A stretch of DNA of 64,000 nucleotides from Flexithrix dorotheae DSM 6795 (lineage in GTDB: Bacteria > Bacteroidota > Bacteroidia > Cytophagales > Flammeovirgaceae). Below are positions 63,669-64,000 of the stretch, one piece after another. Within the stretch, counting starts at the first letter, position 1; each line of letters opens with the position of its first letter. Made by a program: the position numbers and the translations under genes. Where the stretch lies: contig NZ_KB903436.1 in assembly GCF_000379765.1 (NCBI RefSeq), forward strand, positions 664-64,663. The letters run 5' to 3'. The notes beneath the pieces are model-generated. The model worked only from the letters and a program-made list of their open reading frames with translations. It did not search any database and was not told the origin of the DNA.

Positions 63669-64000
63669 TGTAGTAATTGTTATAAATGAATCATATGTTA
63701 TTTTTCAAAGTGCTGACCAATGAAAAGTCGGTTTTCAAATTAAAAATTTGAATTTGATTTAGGTGATGCCAGGCAGTAAGCAATCTGGGCTGTCTGGTTG
63801 TTTAAAGATGATTATTACTCAATTAAGCCAAAAGCATAATTATACCAAACTGGCCAGGTAAGACTTTTAAAACATAAGAGTCTTATTTTCAATTAGTTAT
63901 CGATTTAATTACTTCTTCAAATTGTCTGGAAATTTGTGTAATTTTTGAAACAATGAGGTGAATTTTCTACACCTCTATTCTCCTCTAGAGCAGCCCTAAG
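63669..64000. other. Terminal non-coding region, possible gene remnant
   Basis: No complete gene. On the minus strand, near 63889-63963, a short frame encodes KIHLIVSKITQISRQF and ends at TGA 63891-63889. It is preceded by a stop, so it is at most the tail of a broken gene reaching in from beyond the window. Confidence 0.3.

Noticed and set aside
63889-63963. Minus-strand tail KIHLIVSKITQISRQF, possibly the end of a gene entering from the right
   Set aside because: A stop precedes it in frame; a one-base shift would extend it to the window edge, but this is too speculative to annotate as a gene.

Overview
The window is a 64-kb piece of a Bacteroidota chromosome, most likely a marine or environmental member of the Cytophagales (Cyclobacteriaceae-like; the rank is inferred). 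Support comes from two SusC/SusD pairs, an ECF sigma/FecR pair, many SpI and lipoprotein signal peptides, 'KRRDF' twin-arginine-like leaders, low G+C, near absence of Shine-Dalgarno sites, and several promoters of the Bacteroidota TTG-N19/20-TAnnTTTG type. I saw no rRNA, tRNA, CRISPR array, transposase or phage gene.

Region 1 (0-3.4 kb): the 3' end of a histidine kinase, a secreted GH9-CE4 fusion enzyme, and a decayed FAD-oxidoreductase fragment. Region 2 (3.4-29.8 kb) is a large carbohydrate-use locus. It holds a class II ketose-bisphosphate aldolase, EamA transporter, PfkB kinase, DeoR/AgaR-like repressor, secreted TIM-barrel epimerase, GH20 hexosaminidase, Gfo/Idh oxidoreductase, Nramp-like transporter, SDR, DapA-like aldolase, beta-propeller lipoprotein, two paralogous amidohydrolases (one lipoprotein, one cytosolic), a jelly-roll lipoprotein, an AgaS-type SIS isomerase, a PIG-L deacetylase, SusC/SusD and a double alpha/beta hydrolase. 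Hexosaminidase, deacetylase, AgaS deaminase/isomerase, PfkB (tagatose-6-P kinase) and aldolase fit an amino-sugar (GalNAc/GalN-type) route. The DapA-like, SDR, Gfo/Idh and amidohydrolase genes suggest a second, non-phosphorylative branch. A shared TTTCG(W)4-5TTT motif in the divergent or upstream regions at 4.47, 6.56, 12.55 and 22.65 kb ties these genes into one putative regulon of the DeoR-family protein.

Region 3 (29.8-37 kb): D-amino-acid-dehydrogenase-like protein, a BNR/sialidase-fold protein divergent from a GH105 hydrolase, a TRIC-type channel, an inositol-monophosphatase-family enzyme and an APH-fold kinase. Region 4 (37.3-46.1 kb): an ECF sigma, FecR anti-sigma, STN-containing SusC, SusD and PhoD-like phosphatase operon, punctuated by strong intercistronic hairpins. 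Region 5 (46.2-51.3 kb): an arsenic patch (arsenate-reductase-like phosphatase, broken thioredoxin-like gene, ArsM) with a 38-bp perfect palindrome, then small stress/detoxification genes (NTF2-like, two PhnB-like VOC proteins, DoxX-like) divergent from a GlxA/AraC regulator with an apparent direct-repeat operator.

Region 6 (51.7-60.2 kb): an envelope/ribosome stress module of two six-BON-domain exported proteins, a tandem universal stress protein, a baeRF (eRF1-like) protein, an OmpA lipoprotein, a coiled-coil lipoprotein and a PRC-barrel protein. Its combined function is not evident from sequence. Region 7 (60.4-64 kb): FGly-type sulfatase lipoprotein, ABM-fold protein, membrane-anchored endonuclease/exonuclease/phosphatase protein and a small two-TM protein.
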